Part shown: positions 18,470-26,104 of the stretch, one piece after another
Numbering within the stretch: position 1 is the first letter of the stretch
Layout: every line of letters starts with the position of its first letter
Origin: a virus
Direction: 5' to 3' (one strand)
DNA: 26,104 nt
Virus record (IMG/VR): IMGVR_UViG_3300045926_000180
Coordinates: 1-26,104 of that record
Notes under the pieces: generated by a model
What the model saw: only the letters and a program-made list of their open reading frames with translations
What the model was told of the DNA's origin: nothing
The model's database searches: none
Position numbers and translations under genes: made by a program

Positions 18470-19711
18470 ATGTTGAACCTGGCTCAGTTGGAACGGGACC
18501 GCGCGGAGCAGGCGCGCAAGGCGAAAGACCTGCTCGCCGAGACCATGCGGACGGCCGAGACCGAGAACCGCGAGATGACGGCCGAGGAAACGGGCGCGAT
18601 CGAGGCGATCGCCGTCAAGGTCCGCGAGATGCAGGCCCGCATCGAAAAGGCGCGCGGCTTCGAGACGCTCACCGACGAGCTCAATCGCTACGTCAGCCAC
18701 GGCGATCCGACGGCGCGGCCGCGGAAGGCGATGAAGAGTCTCGGCCAGCAGTGGGCCGAGTCCGACGCGATGGAGTTCATTCGCCAGAAGCACCACCGCG
18801 CGCAGTCGGCCTGGCGCACGCCCAGCGTCGAGCTCTTCGATCCGCGGGCGGCCACGCTCACGGAAGATCCCGCGAGCGGGGGCGCGCTCGTCCTGCCGCA
18901 GCAGATTCCCGGCATTGTGCCGACGCTGTTCCGGCGGCTCGTCGTCGCCGACCTGCTCGCGTCCGGCACGACGACGTCGAACGCCGTCAGCTACATGCAG
19001 GAGACGCTGTTCACGAACGCCGCGGCGGCGGTCCTGGAAGGCGGAGTGAAGCCGGAATCGACGCTCACCTTCGAGGCCGTGACGGACCTGGTGCGCAAGA
19101 TCGCGCACTGGCTGCCGGTCTCCGAGGAGATGCTGGAAGACGTCGCGCAGATCCGCAGTTACATCGACGCGCGGTTGACGCTCGGCGTCGAGCTCGCCGA
19201 AGAGGACGAGATCCTCAACGGCAGCGGCGTGGCGCCGCACCTGCTCGGCCTCCGCACGCGCCCCGGCCTGGCGGCCGACGTCGTGCGCGGCGCCGCGGAG
19301 ACTAACGCCGACGCCATCTTCCGCCAGGCGATGGCGATCTTCTCGGCCTCGTTCCTCATGCCGACCGGCGTGGTCATGAACCCCGCCGACTGGGCGACGA
19401 CGGCGTTGATGAAGACGACCACCGGCGAGTACCTCGCGGGCGGGCCGTTCTCGCCGGCGATCACGCCGACGCTGTGGGGGATGGCTGTCGCGGTCACGCC
19501 GGTGATGACGGCCACGGTGGCCTTCGTCGGCGCCTTCAAACAGGCCGCGCAGATCTTCCGGCACGGCGGGATCCGGGTGGAAGCCTCCAACTCGCACGCG
19601 GATTTCTTCATCAAGAACCTGGTGGCCATCCGCGCGGAGGAGCGGTTGGCCCTCGCCGTGTATCGACCGGCCGCGATGGGCGAGGTCACGGGCCTCGGCG
19701 TCCCGGCGTAA
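18470..19711 (+). CDS. Major capsid protein, HK97 fold (413 aa)
   Basis: Residues 1-75 form a long coiled-coil delta domain (LERDRAEQARKAKDLLAETM to ARIEKARGFETLTDEL) that would act as an internal scaffold and be cleaved by the S49 protease. The mature part shows family landmarks: SGGALVLPQQIPGIVPTLFR, HWLPVSEEMLEDVAQIRSYI and ELAEEDEILNGSG. Further on are VVMNPADWATTALMKTT, TPTLWGMAVAVTPVM and VEASNSHADFFIKNLVAIRA, with ERLALAVYRPAAM. AAGGAG at 18458-18463 lies six bases before ATG 18470. A cleavage site near residues 85-105 is likely but not located. Confidence 0.95.
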   Translation: MLNLAQLERDRAEQARKAKDLLAETMRTAETENREMTAEETGAIEAIAVKVREMQARIEKARGFETLTDELNRYVSHGDPTARPRKAMKSLGQQWAESDAMEFIRQKHHRAQSAWRTPSVELFDPRAATLTEDPASGGALVLPQQIPGIVPTLFRRLVVADLLASGTTTSNAVSYMQETLFTNAAAAVLEGGVKPESTLTFEAVTDLVRKIAHWLPVSEEMLEDVAQIRSYIDARLTLGVELAEEDEILNGSGVAPHLLGLRTRPGLAADVVRGAAETNADAIFRQAMAIFSASFLMPTGVVMNPADWATTALMKTTTGEYLAGGPFSPAITPTLWGMAVAVTPVMTATVAFVGAFKQAAQIFRHGGIRVEASNSHADFFIKNLVAIRAEERLALAVYRPAAMGEVTGLGVPA

Positions 19712-19719
19712 GGATCGCC

Positions 19720-20019
19720 ATGAGCCGGCACGGATCTCACGGGTGGCGGGACGTCCCGCCACCCTGTCCCGTCGACGACACGCCGTTCACGGCGTGCACC
19801 CCCGAGTCCGTCGCGCGGCAGCGCCTGGCCGGGCCGGTCGCGGCGGACACGGCGCCGTGCGTCACCGTGGTTCGCGTCAACCCGCCGCAGGTGTTGACGC
19901 AGTGCCGTCCGACATCACCGCCCGATCCGGGCCGCGAGACGTTCACGACGAAGACGTACCGCGGCAAGCACCCGAAGCCCGAGAGGCGGCTGCCGCCCCA
20001 CGGCCATTCGCACCGATGA
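19720..20019 (+). CDS. Hypothetical small protein after the capsid gene (99 aa)
   Basis: ATG 19720 follows the capsid stop by eight bases with AAGGA at the stop itself. The product is proline- and histidine-rich (GWRDVPPPCPVDDTPFTACT, then VTVVRVNPPQVLTQ) with four cysteines and a basic tail (HPKPERRLPPHGHSHR). It looks disordered, like small head decoration or completion proteins, but no family is recognised. The stop overlaps the next start as ATGA. Translation of this frame is supported by position only. Confidence 0.5.
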   Translation: MSRHGSHGWRDVPPPCPVDDTPFTACTPESVARQRLAGPVAADTAPCVTVVRVNPPQVLTQCRPTSPPDPGRETFTTKTYRGKHPKPERRLPPHGHSHR

Positions 20020-20636
20020 TGATTGCGCCCTGGCAGTCGCCGCTGAAGTCGTTTTCGGTGTTGATCACGCCGCCGGCCGAGGAGCCGTTGACCCTCGAGG
20101 AGGGCAAGCTGCGCGCGGCGCTGGACTGGCCGTCGGCCGTCGCGCCGGACCCGCCAAACGCGCGCGACCAGTTGATGCTGGATCACATCGCGGCGGCGCG
20201 CAGCCAGGTGGAACGGGACACCGGCCTCGCGCTGCTGACGCAGACCCGCGACATCTACTTCACGACGATTGGCGACGGGTTGATTGCGCTGCCCTGCCAG
20301 GCGGTGCCGTTGCAGTCGATCGACAGCGTGACGCCGGTGGAGCAGGCCACGACCGCGGCGTGGCGATCGCCGACGATGACGCTGATCGACGGCCGCGCCT
20401 CAGGATGGCTCGACGCCCTCGGTGGCATCCAGACGGGCGTGGCGCGGTGCGTGGTCGGGTGGGTCGATCGCGCGGACCTGCGCGCCCGAGAGCCGCTGCT
20501 CGTGCAGGCCGTGGGCCTGCTCGCGGCGCACATGGCGACCTTCGGGCGCGACGCGGTGACGAACGACACGCCGAACCTCGTCCCGCTCGGGTATGAGGAG
20601 GCGATCGCGTCGTATCGCCTCATCTGGATGATCTGA
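20016..20636 (+). CDS. Head-tail connector, phiE125 gp8/HK97 gp6-like (206 aa)
   Basis: Adaptor that joins portal to the head-closure protein. The pattern LTLEEGKLRAALD, LMLDHIAAARSQVERDTGLA, LLTQTRDIYF and VPLQSIDSVTPVE matches the gp6-like connector family. The C-terminal helix LLVQAVGLLAAHMATFGRDA is also typical. ATG 20016 overlaps the previous stop (ATGA); ATG 20019 is a second option. The length is near the family norm. It is followed after one base by the head-closure gene. Confidence 0.8.
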   Translation: MMIAPWQSPLKSFSVLITPPAEEPLTLEEGKLRAALDWPSAVAPDPPNARDQLMLDHIAAARSQVERDTGLALLTQTRDIYFTTIGDGLIALPCQAVPLQSIDSVTPVEQATTAAWRSPTMTLIDGRASGWLDALGGIQTGVARCVVGWVDRADLRAREPLLVQAVGLLAAHMATFGRDAVTNDTPNLVPLGYEEAIASYRLIWMI

Positions 20637-20637
20637 G

Positions 20638-20991
20638 ATGGCGATCATTGGCACGCCGACGGCGATCGGGCAGCGGCCGCACCAGGTGGTGTTCGAACAG
20701 CCCGGCGACCCGGTCGCGGACGGGAAGGGCGGCTACACCGAGGGCGCGGCGACGCCGATCGCCACGTTGTTCGTGCGGATTGCGCCGGCCTCGGCCGGCG
20801 ACATGGAGCGGGTGGCGCCCGGCACGGTGCTCTCGCACGCCTCCTACGTGGTGAGCGCGCCGTACCACGCTGGCCTGACGACGCGCGCGCGGATGCGCTA
20901 CCACGGCCGGGCCTTCTCGGTCATGGGCGTGACGAACCTCGAGGAGCGGAACGTGGAACTGCGGTTGGTGTGCGAGGAGGTCGTCACCTAG
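20638..20991 (+). CDS. Head-closure protein, SPP1 gp16-like (117 aa)
   Basis: Fits the phage head-tail joining family (PF05521): HQVVFEQPGDPVADGKGGYT, TLFVRIAPASAGDMERVAP, SYVVSAPYHAGLTTRARMRY, GRAFSVMGVTNLEERNVELR and LVCEE. The protein closes the portal channel before tail addition. It starts directly after the connector (one-base gap). The stop TAG at 20989-20991 is followed by a 158-base gap with a hairpin. Length and strand order match the family. Confidence 0.85.
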   Translation: MAIIGTPTAIGQRPHQVVFEQPGDPVADGKGGYTEGAATPIATLFVRIAPASAGDMERVAPGTVLSHASYVVSAPYHAGLTTRARMRYHGRAFSVMGVTNLEERNVELRLVCEEVVT

Positions 20992-21047
20992 ACGACATGT
21001 TTCCAGGAGAGGCGCTGAACGATGAATTGGATGTTTCGGCGGCTGAC

Positions 21048-21077
21048 TCCAAATGCGCGAGCCAACGCGCATTTGGA
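21048..21077. repeat. Perfect 12-bp hairpin in the gap before the tail-completion gene
   Basis: TCCAAATGCGCG (21048-21059) and CGCGCATTTGGA (21066-21077) pair fully over the loop AGCCAA. No T tract follows, so it is not a standard terminator. It interrupts an otherwise gapless late operon between head and tail genes, in a stretch of lower GC (about 20992-21149). Confidence 0.95.
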
Positions 21078-21149
21078 CTCTCGATTGGCGGCGCGGTGAC
21101 GAATCTCCATCACTTCACACGATTCATTCTATTGCGAGGAAGTCCCGTA

Positions 21150-21593
21150 ATGGCCGACAACCGCCTCCTCCTGCACGGGTACGACGAGCTCGTGGCGCAG
21201 TTGCGCGCCCTGCCGGCCGCGTTGACGGCCGAGGCGCAGGACCTCGTCGACGCCTCGGCGGTGCGCGCGACGCAGGCGGTCGAGGCGCAGTACCCGATCG
21301 GGAAGACCGGCAACCTGCGCGGCGGCGTGTTCGTGCAACTCGGCGTGCGCGGCCATCATGTCGCGGCCTCGCGCGCGCTGACGACCGCGCCGCACTCGCA
21401 CATCTACGAGCACGGCACGAAGGCGCGCAAGACGAAAGGGCGCGGCAAGTACCGCCGGCCGGCCGGCCGCGGCACGCAGCGGCCGCGGGTCACGTTCATT
21501 CCGATCGTCGACAACGAACGCAAGGGTCGCCTGTATCCGCAGCTGCGCGCGATGGTCGAGGCGCACGGCCTGAAGGTGACGGGGACGCCGTGA
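21150..21593 (+). CDS. Tail-completion protein, HK97 gp10-like (147 aa)
   Basis: The pattern LLLHGYDELVAQLRALPAAL, VDASAVRATQAVEAQYPIGK, TGNLRGGVFVQLG and HSHIYEHGTKARKTKGRG matches the HK97 gp10 family, which finishes the tail-facing end of the head-tail joint. The IYEHGT motif is typical. ATG 21150 has GAGGA nine bases upstream. An in-frame ATG at 20997 would add 51 residues that read through the hairpin and look unrelated to the family, so it is not used. Confidence 0.8.
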   Translation: MADNRLLLHGYDELVAQLRALPAALTAEAQDLVDASAVRATQAVEAQYPIGKTGNLRGGVFVQLGVRGHHVAASRALTTAPHSHIYEHGTKARKTKGRGKYRRPAGRGTQRPRVTFIPIVDNERKGRLYPQLRAMVEAHGLKVTGTP

Positions 21594-22042
21594 CCGATTC
21601 GACCGCGATCGATACGGCGTTGGTCGATCGCCTCGCCGGCGACGCGACGTTGAGCGGCCTGCTGCCGGACGGCGTGTTCTTCGACGTGGCGCCGCAGGGC
21701 GCGCTCCGCTTCCTGCACCTGGCGCTGTTTGAGTCCCGCGACGAGTGGGCGCAGGGCACGCCCGGCGCGCGGCGCATCGCCGAGGAGTGCATCTTTCTCG
21801 TGCAGGCCGCGGTGCAGGAGCCGTCCGCGGTGGTGGCCGACGCGGCGGCCGTGCGCATCGATGAATTGTTGGAGGACCAGCCGCTGACGATTGTCGGCTA
21901 CTACAACCACGCGATTCACCGCGTGCAACGGATCCGATCGTCCGCACCCGACGCCGCGGACGCCTCGCTGCGCTGGCAGTACCGGGGCGGCCGTTATCGG
22001 GTGGCGGTGACGCCGTTGAGTGCAGGAAGGACAACGCCATGA
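21590..22042 (+). CDS. Tail terminator-like protein (DUF3168 type, 150 aa)
   Basis: GTG 21590 overlaps the previous stop (GTGA). Residues TALVDRLAGDATLSGLLPDG, VFFDVAPQGALRFLHLALFE and EECIFLVQAAVQEPSAVVAD, then AAVRIDELLEDQPLTIVGYY, follow the layout of small tail-terminator proteins that form a ring at the head end of the tail. The gene lies between tail-completion and tail-tube genes, the usual place. The stop overlaps the tube ATG (ATGA at 22039). Family name is by pattern and position. Confidence 0.75.
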   Translation: MTDSTAIDTALVDRLAGDATLSGLLPDGVFFDVAPQGALRFLHLALFESRDEWAQGTPGARRIAEECIFLVQAAVQEPSAVVADAAAVRIDELLEDQPLTIVGYYNHAIHRVQRIRSSAPDAADASLRWQYRGGRYRVAVTPLSAGRTTP

Positions 22043-22458
22043 TCACGTCAGGCCGCAATGGGGAAGTCCGGTGGGACCCCACGGGCGCCGGCGGCGCGAC
22101 CCTCGTGCCGCTGCTCTCGATTAAGGGGTTCAAGCTCGATATCAAGACCGACAAGCTGAACGTCACGTGTTTCCAGGATCCCAACAAGGTCTATGTGCCG
22201 GGGCTGCGCGATATCGCTGGCAATCTGACCGGGTTCTGGAATGACGAGGACTTGTCGCTCATCGAGGCGACGACGCTCACGGTCCCAGGGCTCATCGAAC
22301 TGGTGCCCGACATCAACCGGCCGACCACGCCGGCGCCGCACAAGTTCGGAGGGCCGGCGTATCTGGACGCGTCCATTGACACCAACGTCGAGGGCGCGCC
22401 GGCGGTGACCGCGGAGATTCTCGCCGCGGGCGCGTGGACGCTGCCGTCCACGCCCTGA
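22039..22458 (+). CDS. Major tail tube protein (139 aa)
   Basis: The gene between tail terminator and chaperones codes for a mostly beta protein: NGEVRWDPTGAGGATLVPLL, IKGFKLDIKTDKLNVTCFQD, GLRDIAGNLTGFWNDEDLSL and FGGPAYLDASIDTNVEGAPA, ending AEILAAGAWTLPSTP. The pattern of alternating strands and the D-x-T-x-F-x-D segment match siphoviral tail tube proteins, which stack as hexamers to form the tail. ATG 22039 overlaps the terminator stop. No membrane or cysteine features. Confidence 0.8.
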   Translation: MITSGRNGEVRWDPTGAGGATLVPLLSIKGFKLDIKTDKLNVTCFQDPNKVYVPGLRDIAGNLTGFWNDEDLSLIEATTLTVPGLIELVPDINRPTTPAPHKFGGPAYLDASIDTNVEGAPAVTAEILAAGAWTLPSTP

Positions 22459-22489
22459 CGGGCGCGCGGCGCAGGAAGGCGGCGCGCGG

Positions 22490-22786
22490 TTGCGCTACTT
22501 GCTCAACACCGTCAGCGTGCACGGGCAGGCCGGGACGATCCTGCGCGGCGGCCTGCGCCCGGCGGCCTGGCTGCGCACGTGGACGATTCACCGCACCGAC
22601 GACCAGTGGTCGCTGGCGGCGTCCATCGAGCGCGTGGATACGTTTCAACTCCGCCAGACGGCGCTCGCGTTCACGGCGCCGCGCGTCACGCACACCAAAG
22701 GGTTTTGGTACTTTCCCGTGCTCGCGAGCTCGATCCGCCTCGACGGGCAGTCGTTGTTCGCCAAGCTTGGACCACCGGAGCAATAG
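22490..22786 (+). CDS. Hypothetical tail-region protein (98 aa)
   Basis: Starts at TTG 22490 with AGGAAGG at 22473-22479, ten bases upstream; no ATG or GTG fits better. The sequence YLLNTVSVHGQAGTILRGGL, RTWTIHRTDDQWSLAASIER and VTHTKGFWYFPVLASSIRLD is beta-rich. It sits between tube and chaperone genes, where small accessory tail proteins occur. The stop TAG is followed directly by ATG 22787. Not recognised as a family. Confidence 0.55.
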   Translation: MRYLLNTVSVHGQAGTILRGGLRPAAWLRTWTIHRTDDQWSLAASIERVDTFQLRQTALAFTAPRVTHTKGFWYFPVLASSIRLDGQSLFAKLGPPEQ

Positions 22787-23203
22787 ATGCGCTCGCGATT
22801 CGTGAAGCCGGAAGTCACCATCCTGTCGCTCTCCGAGGGCGACTCCCTGACCGTGCGCAAGCGGTTGACGCATGGCGAGCTCCAGGACGCCTATGCGCGC
22901 ATGTACATCGCCGGCCTCAACGGCGACCTGAAGATGGACGCGCGCAAGTACGGCGACGCGATGATCTGCGCCTACCTGGTCGACTGGACGTTCCGCGACG
23001 AGGCCGGCGCCGTCATCCCGATTCGGGGACTGGCGCCGGCCGACCTCAGCGCGGTGCTGCGCGACCTCGACCCGCTCGACTGGGTGGAGGTGCGCCAGGC
23101 GATCGAAGCGCACGACGCCGCGATGGCCGAGGCGCGAACGCAGGAAAAAAAACACCCGGATGGCGCGACGGCGTCCTCCGCGACTTGGCCGTCTGTCGCG
23201 TGA
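22787..23203 (+). CDS. Tail assembly chaperone, zero-frame product (138 aa)
   Basis: Position just before the tape measure gene and the slippery run at its 3' end identify this as the gpG-like tail chaperone. The protein is mainly helical with some strands: EVTILSLSEGDSLTVRKRLT, HGELQDAYARMYIAGLNGDL, DLSAVLRDLDPLDWVEVRQA and IEAHDAAMAEARTQEKK. Without a frameshift it continues HPDGATASS to a stop at 23203. With a -1 shift it extends to the 167-aa form. These chaperones coat the tape measure protein during tail assembly. Confidence 0.8.
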   Translation: MRSRFVKPEVTILSLSEGDSLTVRKRLTHGELQDAYARMYIAGLNGDLKMDARKYGDAMICAYLVDWTFRDEAGAVIPIRGLAPADLSAVLRDLDPLDWVEVRQAIEAHDAAMAEARTQEKKHPDGATASSATWPSVA

Positions 23204-23289
23204 TGGGCTGGACCTACGCGGAGGTGCGGGCGCTCGACGCGGAAGTCTACGACGTGCTCGTGACCGAACTCGCCAAACCGCAGACCTGA
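22787..23289 (+). CDS. Tail assembly chaperone, -1 frameshift fusion (gpGT-like, 167 aa)
   Basis: A -1 slip at A AAA AAA (23146-23152) after codon 122 joins residues 1-122 to a second domain: TPGWRDGVLRDLAVCRVMGW, TYAEVRALDAEVYDVLVTEL, AKPQT, ending at TGA 23287-23289. The extension is a small helical domain like the T domain of lambda gpGT. It lacks its own start codon and ribosome site. Stops in the two frames are 86 bases apart. Conserved use of such frameshifts in tail chaperones is established for siphophages. Confidence 0.8.
23146..23152 (+). promoter_or_regulatory. Slippery site for programmed -1 frameshift
   Basis: Zero-frame codons are GAA AAA AAA CAC, with A runs from 23145 to 23152 (eight A). 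The A AAA AAA heptamer allows both tRNAs to slip back by one base. It is the only run of eight A noticed in this GC-rich window. Possible downstream stem sequences (GGCGCGACGGCGTC) are not tested. Confidence 0.8.
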
Positions 23290-23290
23290 G

Positions 23291-25348
23291 ATGCTCACCG
23301 GCACCTTCCTGGCGGACTTTCAGTCGTTCTTCTACGCGACGCAGAAGGCCGAAGCCGGCCTCGAGTCGATGAAGAAGGAGTCGCTCGCCACCGAGAAGCA
23401 GATCGACAAAATGGTCGAACGGTTCCGCGGCGATCGGGTCGTGGCCGAGGCCGCGGCCATGGCCGAGGCGATCGATCGCCTCGGCGACAAGGCCGACCTC
23501 ACGGAGAAGGAGCTCGCGCAGGTCGCGTCGAAGGCGACCGAGGCCGCGTCGAAGCTCAAGGCGATGGGCGCCGACGTGCCCGAGAACATCCAGAAGTACG
23601 CGACGGCCGCCGGCGGCGCGACCACCGCGACCGCGGGCTTGACGAAGGGCGTCATGTCGCTCGCGGGCGCGTTCGGCGTCGCGTTCACCGCCGACGCGGT
23701 CATCGGCGGCATCGTGAACTTTACCAAAGGGCTGTTCCAGAGCGCCGATGCCCTCGTGAAAGTCTCGGACCAGACCGGCATGACGATCGAGCAGGTCCAG
23801 CGGCTGTCCTACGTCGCCAACCAGAGCGGGACCACGTTCGACGCGATGTCGAACGCGGTCGGCAAGCTCCAAGGGAGCCTGGACGACGCCAAGATTCAGC
23901 AGACGCTGCGCGAGATTGGCATCAGCGTCGACGAGTTCGCGCGGTCGGGTGCCTACGAACAGACCGAGATGCTGGCCGACGCGATCGGCCAGATTCCCGA
24001 CCCGGCCGATCGCGCGCGCGTCGCCATGGACCTGTGGGGCAAGAGCGGCCGCGAAATGCTGCCGGCGATGACGCAGGGCTTCAAAGACCTCGCCGCGGAG
24101 GCGACCGTCGCCAGCGAGGCGACCGTCCGCACGCTGGAGGCCGCCGGCGACGCGATCGATCGGTGGAAGACGAAGATCAAGAACGCCGCGACCGAAGGCC
24201 TCGGCTCGTTTCTCCTCGCCGCCGAACAGTTGGGCAACATGGACTTGTCGGAGGCGTTCAAAGTGGCGCTCGCCTCGGGCAGCATGAGCCAATTCTTGTT
24301 AACCCTGAAGGAAATCAAGCTCGCGAAGGATGACCTGAAGAAGGACGTGGCCCTGCCGTATGAGGGTCCGCAGACGCTCGACATGGGTGGGTTCTCCGAC
24401 GAGGAGAAGAAACAGATCAACGACGCCTACACCGCCTATCAGAAAGTCGTCGCCGCGCAAAAAGAACTGACCGAGGCCGGGCGCGGGTGGGACGCGCTTC
24501 TCGCGAGCGTCACGCCCAAGCAACAGGAGCAGATCCGGCAGTACACCGAGATGGGCGTGGCGCAGCAGACGATCGCCACCGCCCTCGAGGTGACCGCGCG
24601 CCAGGTCGAGGCCGTGGTGCGCGCGCGGCAGCAGGAGGCCGCGGCGACGAAGATCGTGCAGGACGCCGCGCAGGCGCACCACACCGCGCAGATTGACGCG
24701 GTGGCCACGCAGGAGCAAAAGCAGATGCTCGCGATCGGCACCTGGCGCGCCACGCAGATGAAGGCGCTCGCCGACTCGGGCGCCGCGACCGCCGAGCACT
24801 ACGACGCCATCGACGCCCTCTATACGCAGAAGCTGCAGGAGCAGAACGACGCACAAGCCGCGGCGTTGGCGAAGCGCACGGGCGCGTCGCAGGCGGCGCT
24901 GGACCAGGAGGCCGCGGCGTTTCAGCGCGAGACGGACGCGATGGTGGCCGCCTACATCGACATGCAGTACGGCGCCGGCGCCGCGCTCGATTCGGTCGCG
25001 GCCAAGACGCGCGAGGTCACCGTGGCCACCGTGCAATTGAACACCGCGCTCGGCGCCAACAAGAGCGCGTGGGAGTCGGTCGCCGCCGGGCACGAGTTGA
25101 TGAACGCCTACCGCGGCGCGGGCGTCGCCATGGGGTCGCAACTGGCGATGGGAGGCTACAACCAGTCGATGCGGATGCGCGCCGGGATTCCCACGTCGCA
25201 GGACGTGTTCGGGTTGACTCCGGGGGCGCCTGGCGGTGGCGCGTGGGGCAACCAGAACACGCTGACCGTCAACGTGAACAACGCCGACGCGACGCAGATC
25301 GCCGACAAGTTGGTGCGCGAGATGAAGCACCAGGGCGTGCGGCTCTGA
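23291..25348 (+). CDS. Tail tape measure protein (685 aa)
   Basis: The longest gene, right after the chaperones. It begins ATG 23291, one base after the fusion stop. Residues 1-110 are helical and lysine/glutamate-rich (TQKAEAGLESMKKESLATEK). A hydrophobic region at about 120-155 (TKGVMSLAGAFGVAFTADAV, IGGIVNFTKGLFQ) is expected for membrane insertion on DNA entry. Residues 160-620 contain repeated alanine/glutamine-rich helices (AAAKTKEVTVATVQL-like). The tail end NTLTVNVNNADATQIADKLV is a common terminal motif. By the usual rule of about 1.5 angstrom per residue, the tail would be near 100 nm. Confidence 0.92.
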   Translation: MLTGTFLADFQSFFYATQKAEAGLESMKKESLATEKQIDKMVERFRGDRVVAEAAAMAEAIDRLGDKADLTEKELAQVASKATEAASKLKAMGADVPENIQKYATAAGGATTATAGLTKGVMSLAGAFGVAFTADAVIGGIVNFTKGLFQSADALVKVSDQTGMTIEQVQRLSYVANQSGTTFDAMSNAVGKLQGSLDDAKIQQTLREIGISVDEFARSGAYEQTEMLADAIGQIPDPADRARVAMDLWGKSGREMLPAMTQGFKDLAAEATVASEATVRTLEAAGDAIDRWKTKIKNAATEGLGSFLLAAEQLGNMDLSEAFKVALASGSMSQFLLTLKEIKLAKDDLKKDVALPYEGPQTLDMGGFSDEEKKQINDAYTAYQKVVAAQKELTEAGRGWDALLASVTPKQQEQIRQYTEMGVAQQTIATALEVTARQVEAVVRARQQEAAATKIVQDAAQAHHTAQIDAVATQEQKQMLAIGTWRATQMKALADSGAATAEHYDAIDALYTQKLQEQNDAQAAALAKRTGASQAALDQEAAAFQRETDAMVAAYIDMQYGAGAALDSVAAKTREVTVATVQLNTALGANKSAWESVAAGHELMNAYRGAGVAMGSQLAMGGYNQSMRMRAGIPTSQDVFGLTPGAPGGGAWGNQNTLTVNVNNADATQIADKLVREMKHQGVRL

Positions 25349-26104
25349 TGGCGGCGCTCTCTCCGAACCACCGGCCCGGCTGCGCGCGCCTCGGGGTCGC
25401 GCGCCTGAAGGCGTTCCGCCTGAACGTCTACGAAGCGATCGCGTGGGGCAGCCTCGACGGCCAGTATCTCGGGTCTGGCGGACCGGGCACCGGGATGCTG
25501 ATCGCCGGCGCGAGTATTCAGCACGTCCTGAACGATCAGCCGGACACGCTGAGCGTGCGGATGCGCGGCGTGACACCCGTCGCCGGGCAGCAGGTCGGCG
25601 TGCAGGTTGGGGATCTCCACGACAGCCAGCACACCCTGTTCGCCGGGCCGATCATCGAAACCACGCTGACGACCGATGGCATCGCCACGAACACGGTGCA
25701 CGACGTGCGGGCGGTGGACCCGACGTGGCTGATGCAGCGGCGGCTCGTGCTGAAGACCTACATCAACCAATCGGCCAGCGCCATTGCGTTAGACCTCCTC
25801 GTGACCTACTGCCGCAGCATCGGCGGCGCCTACATTCAGGCCGGGCTCCCGGTCATCGACGCGATTAGCTTCACGAACGAACAAGTGCCGGCGTGCCTGA
25901 CGGCGCTCTGTCAGCGCATCGGGGCGTACTGGTACGTGGACTATGGCTGGCAGCTGCACGTGTTCACGAGCGAAGACGCGGATGCCTATTCGATTACCGA
26001 CGCGGACCCGCGCACGTCGCGCCAGCACGCGCTGCGCGAAGACCTGTCGCAAGTCGTTACGGCAGTGATCGGGCGCGGCGGCGGGGTCGGCGCGGCGATC
26101 GACC
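25348..26104 (+). CDS. Baseplate hub / tail protein, partial at right edge
   Basis: ATG 25348 shares a base with the tape measure stop (TGATG). An open frame of 252 codons runs off the edge. The sequence DTLSVRMRGVTPVAGQQVGV, QHTLFAGPIIETTLTTDGIA, VHDVRAVDPTWLMQRRLVLK and YINQSASAIALDLLVTYCRS, then ISFTNEQVPACLTALCQRIG and YWYVDYGWQLHVFTSED, resembles the gpD/gp27-like hub protein of siphophage tail tips. Position after the tape measure fits distal tail proteins. The remainder of the protein is outside the window, so the exact type is not certain. Confidence 0.7.
   Translation, partial: MAALSPNHRPGCARLGVARLKAFRLNVYEAIAWGSLDGQYLGSGGPGTGMLIAGASIQHVLNDQPDTLSVRMRGVTPVAGQQVGVQVGDLHDSQHTLFAGPIIETTLTTDGIATNTVHDVRAVDPTWLMQRRLVLKTYINQSASAIALDLLVTYCRSIGGAYIQAGLPVIDAISFTNEQVPACLTALCQRIGAYWYVDYGWQLHVFTSEDADAYSITDADPRTSRQHALREDLSQVVTAVIGRGGGVGAAID

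Noticed and set aside
22313-24292. 659-codon minus-strand open frame opposite the tape measure gene
   Set aside because: No start context or known motif; the + strand holds convincing tail genes in order.

Overview
The window is a stretch of a GC-rich, tailed double-stranded DNA phage or prophage with a long non-contractile (siphovirus-type) tail. The order from about 11.5 kb to the right edge is the classic HK97-like one: HNH endonuclease, small terminase (P27 type), large terminase, portal, S49-type prohead protease, HK97-fold capsid, head-tail connectors, tail completion and terminator proteins, tail tube, two tail chaperones joined by a -1 frameshift, tape measure and a baseplate hub protein cut by the edge. 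Genes are tightly packed, mostly on the + strand, with ATGA or GTGA overlaps and many GTG starts. No host gene, integrase or attachment site is recognised, so the host cannot be named. High GC3 and GTG use suggest a high-GC soil or freshwater bacterium.

Region 1 (1-5.5 kb): a perfect inverted repeat of at least 92 bp at the left edge carries the start of an XRE regulator in both orientations. It may be real or a contig-end chimera. Then come an excisionase-like DNA-binding protein, small early genes, and a lower-GC two-gene cassette (DUF3102-like protein plus a MORC/HSP90-like GHKL ATPase). After it come a RecE/Cas4-like PD-(D/E)XK nuclease and a coiled-coil winged-helix protein.

Region 2 (5.5-8.9 kb): recombination and replication. 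It holds an HNH-like endonuclease, a RecA-fold P-loop NTPase (AAA_24/Sak4-like), a second HNH endonuclease, and a replication-initiator-like protein whose 3' end contains interleaved palindromes (possible origin). The nuclease and the RecA-like NTPase are a plausible phage recombination pair.

Region 3 (8.9-12.2 kb): small accessory genes. These include a coiled-coil protein with a fascin-like C-terminal motif, a two-helix membrane protein of the Thivi_2564 type, and a structured intergenic element with a tRNA-like T arm. A pair of overlapping minus-strand single-helix membrane mini-genes also lies here. They are the only complete genes found against the direction of transcription. No endolysin was recognised.

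Region 4 (12.1-13.3 kb): a large GATCG-rich hairpin, then a HigBA-like toxin-antitoxin module with its own AT-rich promoter/operator, placed just before the packaging genes.

Region 5 (13.3-26.1 kb): the packaging, head and tail morphogenesis operon described above.
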